Assembly (NCBI RefSeq): GCF_004535825.1
Contig: NZ_SGVY01000001.1
Location: forward strand, 124,001 to 188,000
Source: Segatella hominis
GTDB lineage: Bacteria; Bacteroidota; Bacteroidia; Bacteroidales; Bacteroidaceae
Direction of reading: 5' to 3'
Length of the DNA stretch: 64,000 nt
Numbering within the stretch: the first letter of the stretch is position 1; each line of letters starts with the position of its first letter. Shown piece after piece: positions 45,063 through 53,475 of this stretch. The notes beneath the pieces were generated by a model, which ran no database searches, had not been told where the DNA came from, and saw nothing but the letters and a program-made list of their open reading frames with translations. A program made the position numbers and the translations under genes.

Positions 45063-47497
45063 ATAATTGTTATTCACATCCAGGAAAACTTTTGAAAGTA
45101 CATCTTGAAAATGTGGCTTTATTATCAAAAGTATATCTTGAAAATGTAGCTTTATTGTCAAAGAGAATTACCAGTTCTGATGCAGCAGGATTGGTATCTC
45201 TCTTCCATGATATAGGAAAGGTTAATCCTAATTTTCAAGAGAAATTAAATGGATTATGTCCGAAAGGATATGATCACCATGCCTATTTGTCTGCGTATGC
45301 TTTTCTCATGTTTCTGATTAAAAATCCAGATAAGTTTAAAGTTCCACATGAGTTTAATTCGCACAATTTCTTAACATCTTTAATAACTGTTGTTGCGAAA
45401 CATCATGGGGACTTACCTAATATGATACCAAATGATGGCAATCCTATTCTTTCGGGCTATGAAGTAAGCAATCTTTATGCCTTTCTTGATAAGGAGCATA
45501 TATCTTTTGGTAATGTCTTTTCTGAGTTATTAGGCAATGAGCCATCTATGCCATCATCAATAGAAGAAGATAGAATTAGATTATTTTTTAAAAGAATAGT
45601 AAATAAGCCAAATGATTATAATGTTGCTTTACGATTCTATTTAGAAATACAAAGCATTTTCTCTGCATTGGTAAAAGCTGACAAAAGTGATGCTGGTAAT
45701 ATGATATCCATGCTTGATGAGAATGAACAAAATCTGAATAGCTTTTCTCATATCTATCCAGATATATTACAGGGGTATCTTGACAATCTTAATTCTCAAA
45801 CTTTACTTAATGTAGAGAGAACTAAAATACGTCTGGAAAGTATTAATAGTATTAAAAAAGGTTTAGAAGAAGGAAAACAGATTTTCGAATTGACGGCTCC
45901 GACTGGTTCCGGAAAAACGCTAATGTTGTTATCTTTAGCTTCCGAAATCATAAAGGCGAAGGGGGCTAAAAGAATTATTTATGGATTGCCATTCTTGTCG
46001 ATAACAGAACAAGTTGAATCAGAAGTGTTGAAAATATTGAAAGGTTACGAATGTTTTGTTCAGCGTATAGACTCGAAATCTACAAATACTCGCTTTGATG
46101 AAATTCAGAAGGAACTGGATGATAATCCTTCTGAAAAGTTGTTACAGGAATTAGAGGCTTTAGAGTTTCAAGATGATACTTTTGGCTATCCATTCATAAT
46201 TACAACTTTCGTACGTATATTTGAGACACTATTGGGAAATAAGAATCATGAGCTTATGAAATTGCCTAATTTTTCCAATTGTGTCTTTCTCTTGGACGAG
46301 ATACAGTCTTTGCCTCCAAGATTGTATGGATTTTTTGTTGCTTACTTAGATAAATTCTGTAAACTAACAGGTAGTTTTGCAATAGTTTCTACAGCTACAC
46401 AGCCAGCTCTTCGATTGCCTGATGACAATAAAGAAGCAAAGGAATTCTTTCTGGATTATGAACAACCATTTAAATTGTTGTCACTTTCTCATTATGAGAA
46501 TCCTGTTTTTAACAGGTATACAGTAGAAGTACAAAAGTCAATTATAGATATAGAACAGTTGGGGCATCAAGTTTTACAGGAGGAGAAATCGGTGCTTGTT
46601 ATCTTGAATACTATTCAGGATACAAAAGACTTATACAATTTCATCAGAAAAAATATGGATGACACAAATGTGTTGCTTCTTAATACACATTTTACTCCAA
46701 GCGACCGAAGCCAGAAAATATATATTGCTAAGGAGAAACTATGTCAAGGTGATAAGGTTGTTCTTATCTCTACTCAGCTTATTGAAGCGGGAGTTGATAT
46801 TGATTTTCCAGTACTTTATAGGGATTTTGCTACCATTTCAAGTATTGTACAATCTGCTGGTCGCTGCAATAGAAATGGAAAAAATGCTGAAAAAGGAAAA
46901 GTTGTTGTAGTTAGGTTGGGAACGAATCAAGGGGAACGTTCAAGCCTGATTTATCGAGGCCCTGATAAAGAGTTGATAAATTTCTCAAGAGAATCTTTCT
47001 ATGAATCAGGAAATTGCGAAGAGAAGGATATGCTAAACATACAGAAAGCCTTCTTTGAGAAAATATGTGATCAACTTATATTTGGAGCCTATGGAGAGAA
47101 ACTGAAAAATAATTTAATGGAGGATATAAGCCAATGCATGTATGAAAAAGTGGGAAAATTCTCACTTGTTGACAATAATATATTTGGTGAGGAATGTTTG
47201 TACTATGTACCTCGTAATGGTGATGATAATAACTTTGAATTACTTCTGAAGTACCAGAAGAATTTAAAAGAATCTCTTTTACATGATGACAAGATATCTA
47301 TCATACGATGCCATAAGAGAAAATTAAGCAACCAATTAAAAAAGATGGCCAATCGGATTGTACAAATAAGGATAAAGCCAAATCAATCAAAACCAATTAC
47401 ATCTTCAGGTGAAGATTATAATGGCCTTTATAAAATATCTACTAAATGTTATAATTTTGATACTGGTATTATAATTGATGGAGATAATTACTTATGA
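45047..47497 (+). CDS. cas3: Cas3 HD nuclease-helicase with internal duplication
   Basis: Degrades target DNA after Cascade binding. 816 residues: HD nuclease about 1-235 and DExH helicase about 270-740. Seen: FHDIGK (H54, D55), HHAYLSAYAF, KHHGDLPN, Walker A APTGSGKT near residue 284, DEIQSLPP, VSTATQPAL and QSAGRCNRNGK. Residues 18-28 (VHLENVALLSK) are repeated as 29-39 (VYLENVALLSK) by a 33-bp tandem duplication (45098-45130, 45131-45163); the usual HD-type His in HLxxVA is kept in the first copy and is Tyr in the second. The reading frame is intact. Activity of the HD site is therefore uncertain. Confidence 0.93.
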   Translation: MGFDLNNCYSHPGKLLKVHLENVALLSKVYLENVALLSKRITSSDAAGLVSLFHDIGKVNPNFQEKLNGLCPKGYDHHAYLSAYAFLMFLIKNPDKFKVPHEFNSHNFLTSLITVVAKHHGDLPNMIPNDGNPILSGYEVSNLYAFLDKEHISFGNVFSELLGNEPSMPSSIEEDRIRLFFKRIVNKPNDYNVALRFYLEIQSIFSALVKADKSDAGNMISMLDENEQNLNSFSHIYPDILQGYLDNLNSQTLLNVERTKIRLESINSIKKGLEEGKQIFELTAPTGSGKTLMLLSLASEIIKAKGAKRIIYGLPFLSITEQVESEVLKILKGYECFVQRIDSKSTNTRFDEIQKELDDNPSEKLLQELEALEFQDDTFGYPFIITTFVRIFETLLGNKNHELMKLPNFSNCVFLLDEIQSLPPRLYGFFVAYLDKFCKLTGSFAIVSTATQPALRLPDDNKEAKEFFLDYEQPFKLLSLSHYENPVFNRYTVEVQKSIIDIEQLGHQVLQEEKSVLVILNTIQDTKDLYNFIRKNMDDTNVLLLNTHFTPSDRSQKIYIAKEKLCQGDKVVLISTQLIEAGVDIDFPVLYRDFATISSIVQSAGRCNRNGKNAEKGKVVVVRLGTNQGERSSLIYRGPDKELINFSRESFYESGNCEEKDMLNIQKAFFEKICDQLIFGAYGEKLKNNLMEDISQCMYEKVGKFSLVDNNIFGEECLYYVPRNGDDNNFELLLKYQKNLKESLLHDDKISIIRCHKRKLSNQLKKMANRIVQIRIKPNQSKPITSSGEDYNGLYKISTKCYNFDTGIIIDGDNYL

Positions 47498-48012
47498 CAA
47501 TAACTGGCACTCATTTCAACTATTACCAGCTTTGCCATCGCAAACTATGGCTGTTTGCCAATGGTATCAACATGGAACAAGAATCAGACTTGGTCTATGA
47601 AGGAAAGCTGGTGCATGAATCAAGTTATCCACAACGTACATCAAAGTATGAGGAAGTGGAGATTGATGGTATCAAAGTAGATTACTATGATGCCAAGAAC
47701 AAGGTCATCCATGAGATAAAGAAATCTAATAAGGTGGATAAAGCTCATGAATGGCAACTGAAATATTACATGTATGTTTTCGAGCAACATGGAATTGATG
47801 GCGTGAAGGGCATCTTGGAATATCCTCTTTTGAGAAAGACAAAAGAAGTAATCTTGACAGATGTTGATAGAGATGACATTCAGGTTATATCTAAAGACAT
47901 CATTAAGATCATCTCTCAAGATGTTTGCCCATCTAAGGTCAAGAAAGGCATCTGTAAGAATTGTAGTTATTTCGATTTTTGTTATATAAACGAGTTGGAG
48001 GAAGAAGAATGA
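47494..48012 (+). CDS. cas4: Cas4 RecB-like nuclease for spacer acquisition
   Basis: Trims and selects prespacers by PAM. 172 residues. Seen: N-terminal TGTHFNYYQLCHRKLW with the first iron-sulphur Cys, EGKLVHE, VDYYDAKNKVIHEIKKSNK giving Asp and E-x-K of the nuclease core, QLKYYMYVFE, and the C-terminal cluster GICKNCSYFDFC. All four cluster cysteines are present. ATGA overlaps at both ends. Confidence 0.93.
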   Translation: MTITGTHFNYYQLCHRKLWLFANGINMEQESDLVYEGKLVHESSYPQRTSKYEEVEIDGIKVDYYDAKNKVIHEIKKSNKVDKAHEWQLKYYMYVFEQHGIDGVKGILEYPLLRKTKEVILTDVDRDDIQVISKDIIKIISQDVCPSKVKKGICKNCSYFDFCYINELEEEE

Positions 48013-49025
48013 AAAGAAGTTTTTATCTGTTCAATCCAGGCATTATGGAAAGAAGGGACAATACGCTGAAGTTCACGCCTGTTATCGTGAATGAAGATAA
48101 TGAAGAAATCAAGCAGCAACCTCGATACATTCCTATTGAGGATGTTGCGGAACTGTATGCCTTTGGAAGTCTGCGGGCAAATAGTGCTTTGTTCAACTTT
48201 CTGGGGCAGAAAGGTATTCCTGTCCACTTCTTCGACTATTATGAGAACTATACCGGAAGCTTCATGCCACGTGAAAGTCTTCTTTCTGGCAAGGCATTGT
48301 TGGCACAAACATCTGCATACCAAAACAAGAAAAAAAGAGTAGAATTGGCACGAAAGTTCATTCAGGGAGCAGCTTGGAATATGGTTATGAACCTCAACTA
48401 TTATAATCGTAGAGGAAAAGACCTGCAAGATATTATCGATACTATTAAAAGATTGAGTAATACTTTACCAGATGCCAAGGCTGTGGATGAGATAATGGGA
48501 ATTGAGGGAAATATCAGACAGGCATATTATGCTGCATTCGATATCATTCTCGATGATTTCAACATGGGATCAAGAACCAAGCAACCGCCAGAGAACGAGG
48601 TAAATGCTCTCATTTCTTTTGGCAACATGATGTGTTATACTGAAACTCTCCGGGCAGTTCATCAAACTCAGCTCAATCCAACGATAAGCTTTCTGCATAC
48701 TCCAGGAGAAAGGCGTTTTTCGTTATGTCTGGATATATCCGAGATTTTCAAACCTATTATCGTGGATAGAGTCATCTTCAAGGTACTCAATAAGCATGCT
48801 TTAAGCACCAGTCATTTTGATAAGAAACTCAACAAATGTCTTTTGAACGAAAAGGGAAAGAAGATTTTTGTAAAGGCTATGGAAGAGCGATATGACGAGA
48901 CGTTCCGTCATCGTTCTTTAGGACGTAATGTAAGCTATAAGCATCTTATAAAGTTGGAATGCTATAAGCTACTGAAAGATATTTTGGGAATAGAAGAATA
49001 TAAACCTTTTAAAATGTATTGGTGA
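48009..49025 (+). CDS. cas1: Cas1 integrase
   Basis: Integrates new spacers with Cas2. 338 residues from the ATG at 48009, overlapping the cas4 stop (ATGA); the in-frame Met at 47979 would run inside cas4. Seen: YAFGSLRANSALFNFLGQKG in the N-terminal domain, the catalytic Glu in EIMGIEGNIRQAYY, and the catalytic His and Asp in SFLHTPGERRFSL plus LDISEIFKP. Complete. Confidence 0.95.
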   Translation: MKRSFYLFNPGIMERRDNTLKFTPVIVNEDNEEIKQQPRYIPIEDVAELYAFGSLRANSALFNFLGQKGIPVHFFDYYENYTGSFMPRESLLSGKALLAQTSAYQNKKKRVELARKFIQGAAWNMVMNLNYYNRRGKDLQDIIDTIKRLSNTLPDAKAVDEIMGIEGNIRQAYYAAFDIILDDFNMGSRTKQPPENEVNALISFGNMMCYTETLRAVHQTQLNPTISFLHTPGERRFSLCLDISEIFKPIIVDRVIFKVLNKHALSTSHFDKKLNKCLLNEKGKKIFVKAMEERYDETFRHRSLGRNVSYKHLIKLECYKLLKDILGIEEYKPFKMYW

Positions 49026-49026
49026 T

Positions 49027-49290
49027 ATGTATGTGATTATAGTTTATGATGTTGGTGAGAAGCGAGTAGGCAAAATGTTGAAGCTTTGCCGCCAGTATTT
49101 GTGTTGGATTCAGAACTCAGTTTTGGAGGGAGAATTATCTGAAGCCAAACTTCGTGAATTACAAATGAAAATGAAAGCTATTATTGATGAATCTGAGGAT
49201 AGCGTTATAGTTTTCACCAATAAAATGGGATATAATATGAGCAAGCAGATTCTTGGAAAAGAACGAATGTCTACCGATAATTTCTTATAA
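49027..49290 (+). CDS. cas2: Cas2
   Basis: Partner of Cas1 in spacer integration. 87 residues, normal length. Seen: VIIVYDVGEKRVGKMLKLC with D8, LCWIQNSVLEGELSE, and SVIVFTNKMGYNMSKQILGK. It begins 1 nt after the cas1 stop and ends the operon; a hairpin follows at 49312. Confidence 0.93.
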   Translation: MYVIIVYDVGEKRVGKMLKLCRQYLCWIQNSVLEGELSEAKLRELQMKMKAIIDESEDSVIVFTNKMGYNMSKQILGKERMSTDNFL

Positions 49291-49311
49291 AGAGTTGTCG
49301 ATGTGGTTCTA

Positions 49312-49336
49312 TTTTGCCGTTTTGAGTTCGGCAAAA
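49312..49336 (+). terminator. Hairpin after cas2
   Basis: Perfect 8-bp stem TTTTGCCG / CGGCAAAA with 9-nt loop, 21 nt past the cas2 stop; no T-run follows, so termination is plausible but not certain. Confidence 0.45.
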
Positions 49337-49503
49337 CCTCCGAAAGTGTTCTTTGACTTATTGAAACCTCCATAAATAGGCAGGTTGTCGTAAGACCGCA
49401 GAAAAAATATCTTTAGGCATCGACATTTTTCTGAAGATTTTTTTGTATCTTTGCACCCGCAAACCTATAGAGTCTTCGGGGGTGTATGCCTTAGACTTAA
49501 CGG
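49337..49503 (+). promoter_or_regulatory. CRISPR leader
   Basis: AT-rich stretch between cas2 and the first repeat. It contains TATCTTTG at 49446-49453, a Bacteroidota -7 box 50 nt before the first repeat, so the array is read in the same direction as the cas genes. No coding sequence. Confidence 0.65.
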
Positions 49504-50251
49504 GTTTTAATCGTACCTTTATGGAATTGAAATCAAAGGCTTTGTATGCAAAATTTGGTCAGCCGTTAGGTTTTAATCGTACCTTTATGGAATTGAAATT
49601 TGGTCTTGTCCTTTAAAGGAAAAATGACACAAACGAGTTTTAATCGTACCTTTATGGAATTGAAATTCGGCTGCTGCCTGCGCCTGCTTTGCGATGGCTT
49701 CGTTTTAATCGTACCTTTATGGAATTGAAATGATACAAATTTATTAGCTATATGAATCATACTCAGTTTTAATCGTACCTTTATGGAATTGAAATGTACA
49801 TAGCCTGTTCGGGAGTCCTCATTATAAAAAAGTTTTAATCGTACCTTTATGGAATTGAAATTTACGCAAGGTTCTACGACAATCGACGGTGGTTTGTTTT
49901 AATCGTACCTTTATGGAATTGAAATATGGGTGAACATCAAGCTACCAGAGCTGAAATGGTGTTTTAATCGTACCTTTATGGAATTGAAATTAACAAAGTC
50001 ATACGACTGTTTGACGTTATCAGCAGTTTTAATCGTACCTTTATGGAATTGAAATAATATATCTCCTGATAGCCAATCGAGAGTGTCCTGTTTTAATCGT
50101 ACCTTTATGGAATTGAAATTAAGTGACCGTCTCGTCACAGAGGAAACTGAAGGTTTGTTTTAATCGTACCTTTATGGAATTGAAATGTGATAGTCACGCC
50201 ATTCTCATCTACACGAGTAAGGTTTTAATCGTACCTTTATGGAATTGAAAC
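49504..50251 (+). CRISPR. Type I-B CRISPR array: 12 repeats, 11 spacers
   Basis: 30-nt repeat beginning GTTTTAATCGTACCTTTATG and ending GAATTGAAAT. Copies start at 49504, 49570, 49637, 49702, 49766, 49832, 49896, 49961, 50026, 50090, 50157 and 50222. Spacers are 34-37 nt. All repeats look identical except the last, which ends in C instead of T, marking the leader-distal end. The adjacent complete cas set and the leader with promoter support transcription left to right. No spacer matches were found by eye in this window. Confidence 0.98.
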
Positions 50252-50304
50252 TAGCCTATGCGGCTATGCGTATCCTCTACAAAATCACGAAATAAGGGTT
50301 GGGA

Positions 50305-50325
50305 GGGGCGGTTTTAACCGACCCC
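50305..50325 (+). terminator. Possible hairpin after the array
   Basis: GGGGCGGTT / AACCGACCCC with one bulge and a TT loop, 54 nt past the last repeat. No T-run; weak. Confidence 0.35.
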
Positions 50326-50483
50326 ATAATGTGGTGAATGGAAGTTTGCGTAGTTTACGATGCTACGTTTTACTGTTTTTACTTGGTAAACGCAGTTTTT
50401 CCATTGATTGTGCTGGCTTTTGGGATAAAATCATTCTCTTTGCGGTGTAAAATGTGATACCAATATCAAAAAAGTACTCTAAT
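50326..50483. other. Short spacer between array hairpin and AAA remnant
   Basis: No gene seen. Contains two related T-rich stretches around GTTTGCGTAG and GGTAAACGCAG, partly complementary (GTTTGCG with CGTAAAC-like), without a clear function. Confidence 0.3.
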
Positions 50484-50770
50484 ATGATATTTGAACGTAA
50501 GAAATACTTGGATGAACTTATCGCAGGACGTGGAAACGGTCTTGTGAAGGTTATAACAGGTGTCAGACGATGTGGGAGTCTTTCCTGCTGTTTGATATCT
50601 GGCATAACTGGCTGTTGGAACATGGGGTGACTGATAATCACATCATCGAAATACAACTTGATGATTTCCGAAACAGGCGGTTGAGAAAGCCTGATGCCTT
50701 GCTCGACTATATAGACTCAAAGGTAGTGGATGATGGCAAACCTTATTATCTTGCATACAAGAGTAAATAA
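50484..50770 (+). pseudogene. Truncated, frameshifted AAA ATP-binding protein
   Basis: Start at 50484 reads MIFERKKYLDELIAGRGNG then VKVITGVRRCG, the N-terminus of the AAA_14/DUF4143 type. At the Walker A (expected GVRRCGKSFLLFD) one base is missing, so the remaining part continues in another frame (SFLLFDIWHNWLLEHGVTDN). It stops after KPYYLAYKSK at about 95 residues, where intact relatives run to about 400. Both a deletion and a truncation are seen. Confidence 0.75.
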
Positions 50771-50814
50771 GCGTGGCTACAAACGATGACTAAAGCCTCC
50801 TTGTAACCACGCTT
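50769..50814 (+). terminator. Hairpin after the AAA remnant
   Basis: AAGCGTGGCTACAA / TTGTAACCACGCTT with one mismatch, followed by TTATAT; probably the old terminator of a now-decayed gene. Confidence 0.6.
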
Positions 50815-50837
50815 TTATATTCTCTATATCAAACAAG

Positions 50838-50980
50838 GAACGTACCCTTGTTTATTTATTCCCCACCCCCTTTATCAAAATAGGGATCTAATTCCTTCTT
50901 CACATCGAAGCAGGGACAGGCCTTGGCGGAAAACTCGTTGTGACCGTGGATGGTGGCGTGAGGGAATTCCTCCTTCAGCT
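50838..50980. repeat. Right member of the direct repeat flanking the CRISPR-Cas locus
   Basis: Starting at GGAACGTAC and running through TTATTCCCCACCCCCTTT and the amidase 3' end, this copy parallels 39311-39445 with few differences and in the same orientation. Confidence 0.75.
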
Positions 50981-51065
50981 GACCGATGAGATCCAGCAGG
51001 GCAGCCTTCTGGTCGATGTAGGTAAGCAAATTATCCAATGATAGCTTTAATCCAGATGATACCAT
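50856..51065 (-). pseudogene. Remnant of N-acetylmuramoyl-L-alanine amidase (right copy)
   Basis: 69-residue frame whose last about 60 residues match the C-terminal end of a T7-lysozyme-like amidase: DQKAALLDLIGQLKEEFP, HGHNEFSAKACPCFD (zinc-site region), KKELDPYFDKGGGE. The N-terminal catalytic two-thirds are missing; upstream sequence to 51110 does not continue it. Longer and better preserved than the left copy. Confidence 0.75.
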
Positions 51066-51930
51066 TTCTTTCGGACAAAGCTGTATAATATCATAGGTAA
51101 TAACCTTAGCATATTTCTATAGACAAAGTCTGATATATACAAAAGAGGTAATCAATGTGAATGTGCTTTTCAGAATAATATTTGATTTCACTGATAGCAT
51201 GATTAATCTCATTAAATTCTACTTCTTTTTCTTCAATATATTTATTTTTGTTCGACAATTTTACTATACATCACGATTTCGCTCCTGAAAACCTATATAT
51301 TTGAGCTTAAAAATAAGGGGTTTTAGTGAAAAAATCCGCATTTTTGAGCTCTTAAGTGAAAGAATAAGCCGAAAAACGCTCCATAAATAGGGATTTCTTA
51401 TCATAGTATAAATACACAATAATTGTTCCCTCCCGAATTTACGTATTACTGCCTATGGTTGATTCTACTTCCATGAGTTAGGATTTATAAGTCACTCATA
51501 ATAAAGTACTTAACTCCGCCACTTGGGGGTAATTCTAATTCGCTCTATATGTTTATCAGCATCTAAAATGTTCCGTATTTCATATCTTTTGGCAAAGATA
51601 ATAAATCTTTTATATAATATCGAATTTTATTATTTTTTTTATCGTAAAAGTAGAAAATAGCTATTTTGGGGGTATAAGAAGTCCAATTTTGATGGCAAAA
51701 CATCCATTTTAGAGACAAGAAAAAGCCCTCCATTTGCTGTTTTGGGCTGAATATTTTACAGAATTGAATAGGAACGACAATAGAGGCAGATGCTGATTGT
51801 TAGTATATTTTATCTTTATTGCACTTATAAATGTGTCGCGAGCAAAATAGTTCAGATTACATAACTTATTGATAGCCAACAACATAAGCAATCATAACGA
51901 TTAAAAATAATCCCTTATCAAGTAGCATTC
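51066..51930. other. AT-rich spacer without a supported gene
   Basis: On the minus strand an open frame without a start (about 51110-51262, containing VEFNEINHAISEIKYYSEKH) looks like a coding remnant. A minus-strand TATCTTTG lies at 51593-51600 and may be the promoter of a lost gene. The rest is stop-rich in all frames. A 60-codon frame at 51709-51891 has no supporting features. Confidence 0.45.
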
Positions 51931-52086
51931 TGGTCAAAAAGGTCAATGTCATTGTTGGTCAATTTATAAGAAGTATTGGTCATTTTTTTCTATAGTATAA
52001 TATAAATAATATTTATATTATACTATAGGCTTTTTGACCCATCCCCCGAAGGATTTTGACCAACAATGACATTGACCTTTATGACC
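51931..52086. repeat. Nested palindrome with eight GGTCA motifs
   Basis: Outer arms are a perfect 24-bp inverted repeat (51939-51962 and 52056-52079, left arm containing AAGGTCAATGTCATTG). Inner arms are a perfect 18-bp inverted repeat with a 3-nt loop (51990-52007, CTATAGTATAATATAAAT, and 52011-52028). GGTCA occurs at 51932, 51941, 51957 and 51978; TGACC at 52035, 52057, 52073 and 52082. No gene overlaps it. Confidence 0.85.
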
Positions 52087-52225
52087 GCTTTTCTAAAATT
52101 CTGAGCCGCTTCCTTCATTTTCTTCCAATTCTATCAAAATGCAGCAATTGATTTTCAAAATATCATTGTAAAGCACTATCAGTCAGACACTTACAGACAC
52201 CCCTAAAAAATCTGTAGCCCAAAAA

Positions 52226-52257
52226 TTTGTTTTCAACTCCAAATTGTTGTACCTTTG
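52226..52257 (+). promoter_or_regulatory. Promoter of the HU-like pseudogene
   Basis: TTTG (52226-52229), 20 nt, TACCTTTG (52250-52257), then CACC. Leader to the old ATG is about 165 nt. Confidence 0.65.
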
Positions 52258-52321
52258 CACCAGCAATCGAAAGAAAGCTTCTCTTGTACCGAAAGTCGGT
52301 CTTTACAGACGACACATTGGA

Positions 52322-52359
52322 GTCGTTATTGATGTCAGGCGCCGGACATCAATAACGAC
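52322..52359 (+). promoter_or_regulatory. Strong hairpin in the leader of the HU-like pseudogene
   Basis: Perfect 15-bp stem GTCGTTATTGATGTC / GACATCAATAACGAC with loop AGGCGCCG, inside the leader and 68 nt before the ATG. No T-run, so more likely a structured leader than a terminator. Confidence 0.6.
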
Positions 52360-52427
52360 CCAAAGAAGGGCAAGAAACGGGGCTTCTGGGGAATTGAAAT
52401 ATCAACCATCTAAACACACACAAAAGT

Positions 52428-52675
52428 ATGATTAACTACAGTATTACCATGCGCTCAGTGAATAGTAACCTCATTCCGATGCAGAGTTCAACCTCGTAGC
52501 CAGCCGTAGCGCTCAGGCTGCAGTCATCAAGGCCATCAAGGAGGGCAAAGCCAACGTGGACATCAGCACTCCAACTACTCCTAGCGACGGTTCAGATGGC
52601 GGTGGCTCTAACCCAAGCGGTGGCAATAAGGGTGACGCAGGACAGGACGGCAGCGGCGAGGATAACGAACTGTAG
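52428..52675 (+). pseudogene. HU/IHF-like DNA-binding protein gene with internal deletion
   Basis: The ATG at 52428 begins MINYSITMRSVNSNLI, the usual start of the Bacteroidales HU-like family, then hits a frameshift and TAG. From about 52478 a different frame reads the family C-terminus: DAEFNLVASRSAQAAVIKAI then KEGKANVDISTP and a Gly/Ser/Asp tail to TAG at 52675. The central DNA-binding part is deleted. In Bacteroidales this gene commonly precedes an amidase gene, whose remnant lies at 50856. Confidence 0.8.
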
Positions 52676-53475
52676 AAGGGAAATTAACCTCATGTGAAAC
52701 ACACAAAGAATTTAAGTTTAAGACACCAAAAAAGTCTATCTCATAATTGTGAGTAGCATCCTTAGGCCATTTGCGCTTAAATATTCTATTCATATATTAT
52801 TTTCTTTATTTTTTATATAAAAGTTACTGACTATTTGATACTTACGCAGTGCAAGGATACGAATGATATTGAAAATACGCAAATTTATTTCCATGAAATA
52901 TACGAAAATACGTAAATTTATATTGAAAATCCTTTGAAAATACGCAAATTTGGATGCTTGAGAGTTTTATCACAATAATAACCATTGTAGCATCTCACCA
53001 AAGTGGAATCTATGGTTTGAGCCAAAAGAGCATCAAATTGCTCCATAATAGAAAAAATTCCTCCAAAAGGAGTGAGTTTTTCAGAGTTTATTTGTATTTT
53101 GCCATGTCATTCAGAGTTTTATTTGTTATTTATTTTACAACACTAAGATAAGTGAAATTTCTGACATGACAAAATGAGGGTGTGTCATAAGTCTGTGACG
53201 CACCCTCTTTTCTTATCATCTGACAGGAAGCCCTATCTTATTACACACACAACAAAGCGAGAAAAATGATATATATAAATTATTGTCACAAAAACAACAT
53301 ATTCGATAGCAAAATGTCATTTTCAAGGCTAAAAACAAGTGGTTGACCCATATCAAGAAAAACATATTGCAATAATATTTCTCGGCAAAAGATGCCGTTA
53401 TTCGATAAAAAAGTGTTAACTTTGCACTCGTATTTAAGGAATAACAAATAATAAATTTTAAAAAGGTTAATAATT
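52676..53475. other. Spacer with possible truncated minus-strand gene and repeated terminator
   Basis: A minus-strand ATG at 52793 starts MNRIFKRKWPKDATHNYEID, with TATCCTTG at 52849-52856 as a possible -7 box; it runs into the HU remnant after about 38 residues and is probably a truncated gene start of unknown family. 52860-52950 has three copies of AAAATACG(C/T)AAATTT. 53176-53207 is a palindromic terminator. 53417-53424 is TAACTTTG, the -7 box of the small ORF that follows. Confidence 0.4.
53176..53211. terminator. GAGGGTGTGTCA-type terminator, first copy
   Basis: GAGGGTGTGTCA / TGACGCACCCTC with one mismatch, then TTTTC. Nearly identical to the element at 53686 in the same orientation. 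Confidence 0.75.

Noticed and set aside
49566-50138. Minus-strand frames across the CRISPR array
   Set aside because: They translate the repeat units (FQFHKGTIKT-like strings recurring every 65 bases) and are array artefacts.
51709-51891. 60-codon minus-strand frame in the AT-rich spacer
   Set aside because: No promoter, no conserved motif and unusual composition; it is expected by chance in a long gene-free stretch.
52390-52400. GGAATTGAAAT, identical to the last 11 bases of the CRISPR repeat, before the HU-like pseudogene
   Set aside because: Only 11 AT-rich bases match and no second repeat or spacer follows; a solitary CRISPR remnant is not supported.
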